From Myxococcota bacterium (GTDB lineage: Bacteria > Myxococcota_A > Polyangia > Polyangiales > Polyangiaceae): 64,000 nt of DNA. The stretch's first letter is position 1; every line of letters begins with the position of its first letter. Made by a program: the position numbers and the translations under genes. The stretch is taken from positions 47,590-111,589 of the forward strand of contig CAUJEM010000035.1 of NCBI GenBank assembly GCA_963169915.1, given 5' to 3'. This document shows positions 62,970-64,000 of this stretch, piece after piece. The notes under the pieces are model-generated. The model did not search any database, was not told where the DNA came from, and saw only the letters and a list, made by a program, of their open reading frames with translations.

Positions 62970-63917
62970 TCACACGAAGAGCGAGCTGACGGAATCACTG
63001 TGGTGGATGCGGCGGATGGCCTCGCCCAGGAGCGAGCCGATGCTCAGCACCTTGATCTTCGAGCAAGCGAGGGACGCGGCGGTGGGGGTGATGGAGTTGG
63101 TGACCACCACCTCCTCCAGGGGTGAGGCTTGGATCCGCTCGACGGCGGCGCCGCTCAGGACGCCGTGCGTGGCGCAGGCCACGACACGGCGCGCGCCGCG
63201 GTCCATCACGGCGCGCGCGGCGTTGCAGAGCGTGCCGGCGGTGTCGATCATGTCGTCGACGATGATGCAGTCCTTGTCCTGGACGTCACCGATGACGTGC
63301 ATGACCTCGCTCTCGTTCGCGCGCTCTCGGCGCTTGTCGATGATGGCGAGCGAGGCCCCGAGCCGCTTGCTGTAGGCTCGCGTCCGCTCGACCCCGCCGG
63401 CGTCCGGGGAGACGAGCACCGCGTCTTTGTCGAAGCGCTTGGTGAGGTAGTCCTGGAGGAAGACCGGCAGCGCGTACAGATGATCGAAGGGGATGTTGAA
63501 AAAACCCTGGATTTGCCCGGCGTGCAGGTCCACACACACGACGCGGGTGACCCCGGCCGCGACGATGAGATCCGCCACCAGCTTGGAGGTGATGGGCGTC
63601 CGCGGCGCCACCTTCCGGTCTTGGCGAGCGTAGCCGTAGTACGGGATGACCGCGGTGATGGAGGCCGCCGAGGCGCGCCGGAGCGCGTCACACATGATGA
63701 GCAGCTCCATGATGTGGTCGTTGACCGGTGAGGAGGTAGACTGGATGACGTAGGTGTCTAGCCCCCGCACGTTCTCCCGGATTTCACAGAAGGTCTCGCC
63801 GTCGGCGAAGCGGGACACCCGGACCTCCCCGAGGGGGCAACCGAGCACCTTGACGATCTCCGCGGCCAACGCAGGGTTCGCGTTCCCGGAGAACACACTG
63901 ACTCTTTGAACCGCCAC
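62970..63917 (-). CDS. prs: Ribose-phosphate pyrophosphokinase
   Basis: The 315-residue enzyme makes PRPP from ribose 5-phosphate and ATP for purine, pyrimidine, histidine and NAD synthesis. [14 protein letters not shown] opens the protein, [17 protein letters not shown] follows, [11 protein letters not shown] is the ATP region, [18 protein letters not shown] the flexible loop part, and [17 protein letters not shown] the PRPP motif. It is the promoter-proximal gene of prs-rplY-pth and is complete in the window. The start is a GTG at 63917. Confidence 0.96.
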   Translation of the reverse strand: MAVQRVSVFSGNANPALAAEIVKVLGCPLGEVRVSRFADGETFCEIRENVRGLDTYVIQSTSSPVNDHIMELLIMCDALRRASAASITAVIPYYGYARQDRKVAPRTPITSKLVADLIVAAGVTRVVCVDLHAGQIQGFFNIPFDHLYALPVFLQDYLTKRFDKDAVLVSPDAGGVERTRAYSKRLGASLAIIDKRRERANESEVMHVIGDVQDKDCIIVDDMIDTAGTLCNAARAVMDRGARRVVACATHGVLSGAAVERIQASPLEEVVVTNSITPTAASLACSKIKVLSIGSLLGEAIRRIHHSDSVSSLFV

Positions 63918-64000
63918 GGTGAAGCCTCAGGCCGTCTGGGGGGCTCGAGACTGACCACACACTCTCGGCTGGACCCCGTAAGGGCGCGGAGAACTAGCAG

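Noticed and set aside
63918..64000. Possible tRNA upstream of prs
   Set aside because: A tRNA often precedes this gene cluster in related bacteria, but no cloverleaf can be formed from the bases available before the window ends.

Overview
The window is a contiguous, gene-dense stretch of very GC-rich bacterial chromosome. The best fit is a myxobacterium (Myxococcota, probably Polyangiales/Polyangiaceae); this is inferred from content, not proven. Pointers are two members of the TIGR02265-type family known from Myxococcus, a Gly/Ala/Ser/Gln linker lipoprotein, FHA, PP2C, PilZ and DUF4388 regulators, succinate dehydrogenase with a single di-heme cytochrome b subunit, and many secreted Ala/Pro-rich proteins of unknown function. 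No transposase, phage gene, CRISPR array or rRNA was seen. There are two tRNA genes: Leu(CAA) and Glu(UUC).

Layout. 1-6.7 kb: CAP-domain lipoprotein, a small unknown protein, sdhCAB, an Fe-type superoxide dismutase and a small lipoprotein. 7-11 kb: a tightly overlapped four-gene operon (GMC-associated small subunit, GMC oxidoreductase, METTL9/DREV-like methyltransferase, membrane-anchored unknown), then tRNA-Leu. 11-21 kb: DciA, FHA protein, SCP2-like protein, serC, a secreted unknown, tsaC-purD, an enoyl-CoA isomerase, a Gfo/Idh oxidoreductase and an MlaF-type ATPase. 21-26 kb: CheW and CheR, a sugar N-acetyltransferase, a TIGR02265-like protein, tRNA-Glu, a lipoprotein and ddl. 26-33 kb: a five-gene envelope operon (SDR, flippase-like fusion, second GMC oxidoreductase, SDR, GT-C glycosyltransferase).

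33-38 kb: PP2C phosphatase, a second TIGR02265-like protein, a 12-unit GC-rich tandem repeat, an orphan type III export protein SctV, dCMP deaminase and a second ddl. 38-47 kb: PilZ, then hisC, lipoprotein, aroA-like, cmk and lipoprotein joined by stop/start overlaps, a membrane-anchored unknown, and rpsA with a clear terminator. 47-54 kb: AI-2E-type permease, coiled-coil, TPR and OmpA-like envelope proteins and a tandem bPH2 protein. 54-64 kb: hisZ-purA-TPR-TPR, a DUF4388-DnaJ protein, obgE, dnaB, rpsF-rpsR-rplI and prs-rplY-pth.

Most notable: (1) the AroA-like protein keeps the EPSP-synthase framework but has lost nearly every substrate-binding residue; (2) at least 16 genes without a good ribosome binding site carry a TA-starting hexamer (TAGGCT, TAAGCC and similar) 6-8 nt before the start codon, as expected for leaderless transcription, and this also settles several start codons; (3) a METTL9-like histidine-methyltransferase homologue sits inside a GMC oxidoreductase operon; (4) a GMC small-subunit-like domain is fused to a flippase-like membrane protein in a second GMC operon.
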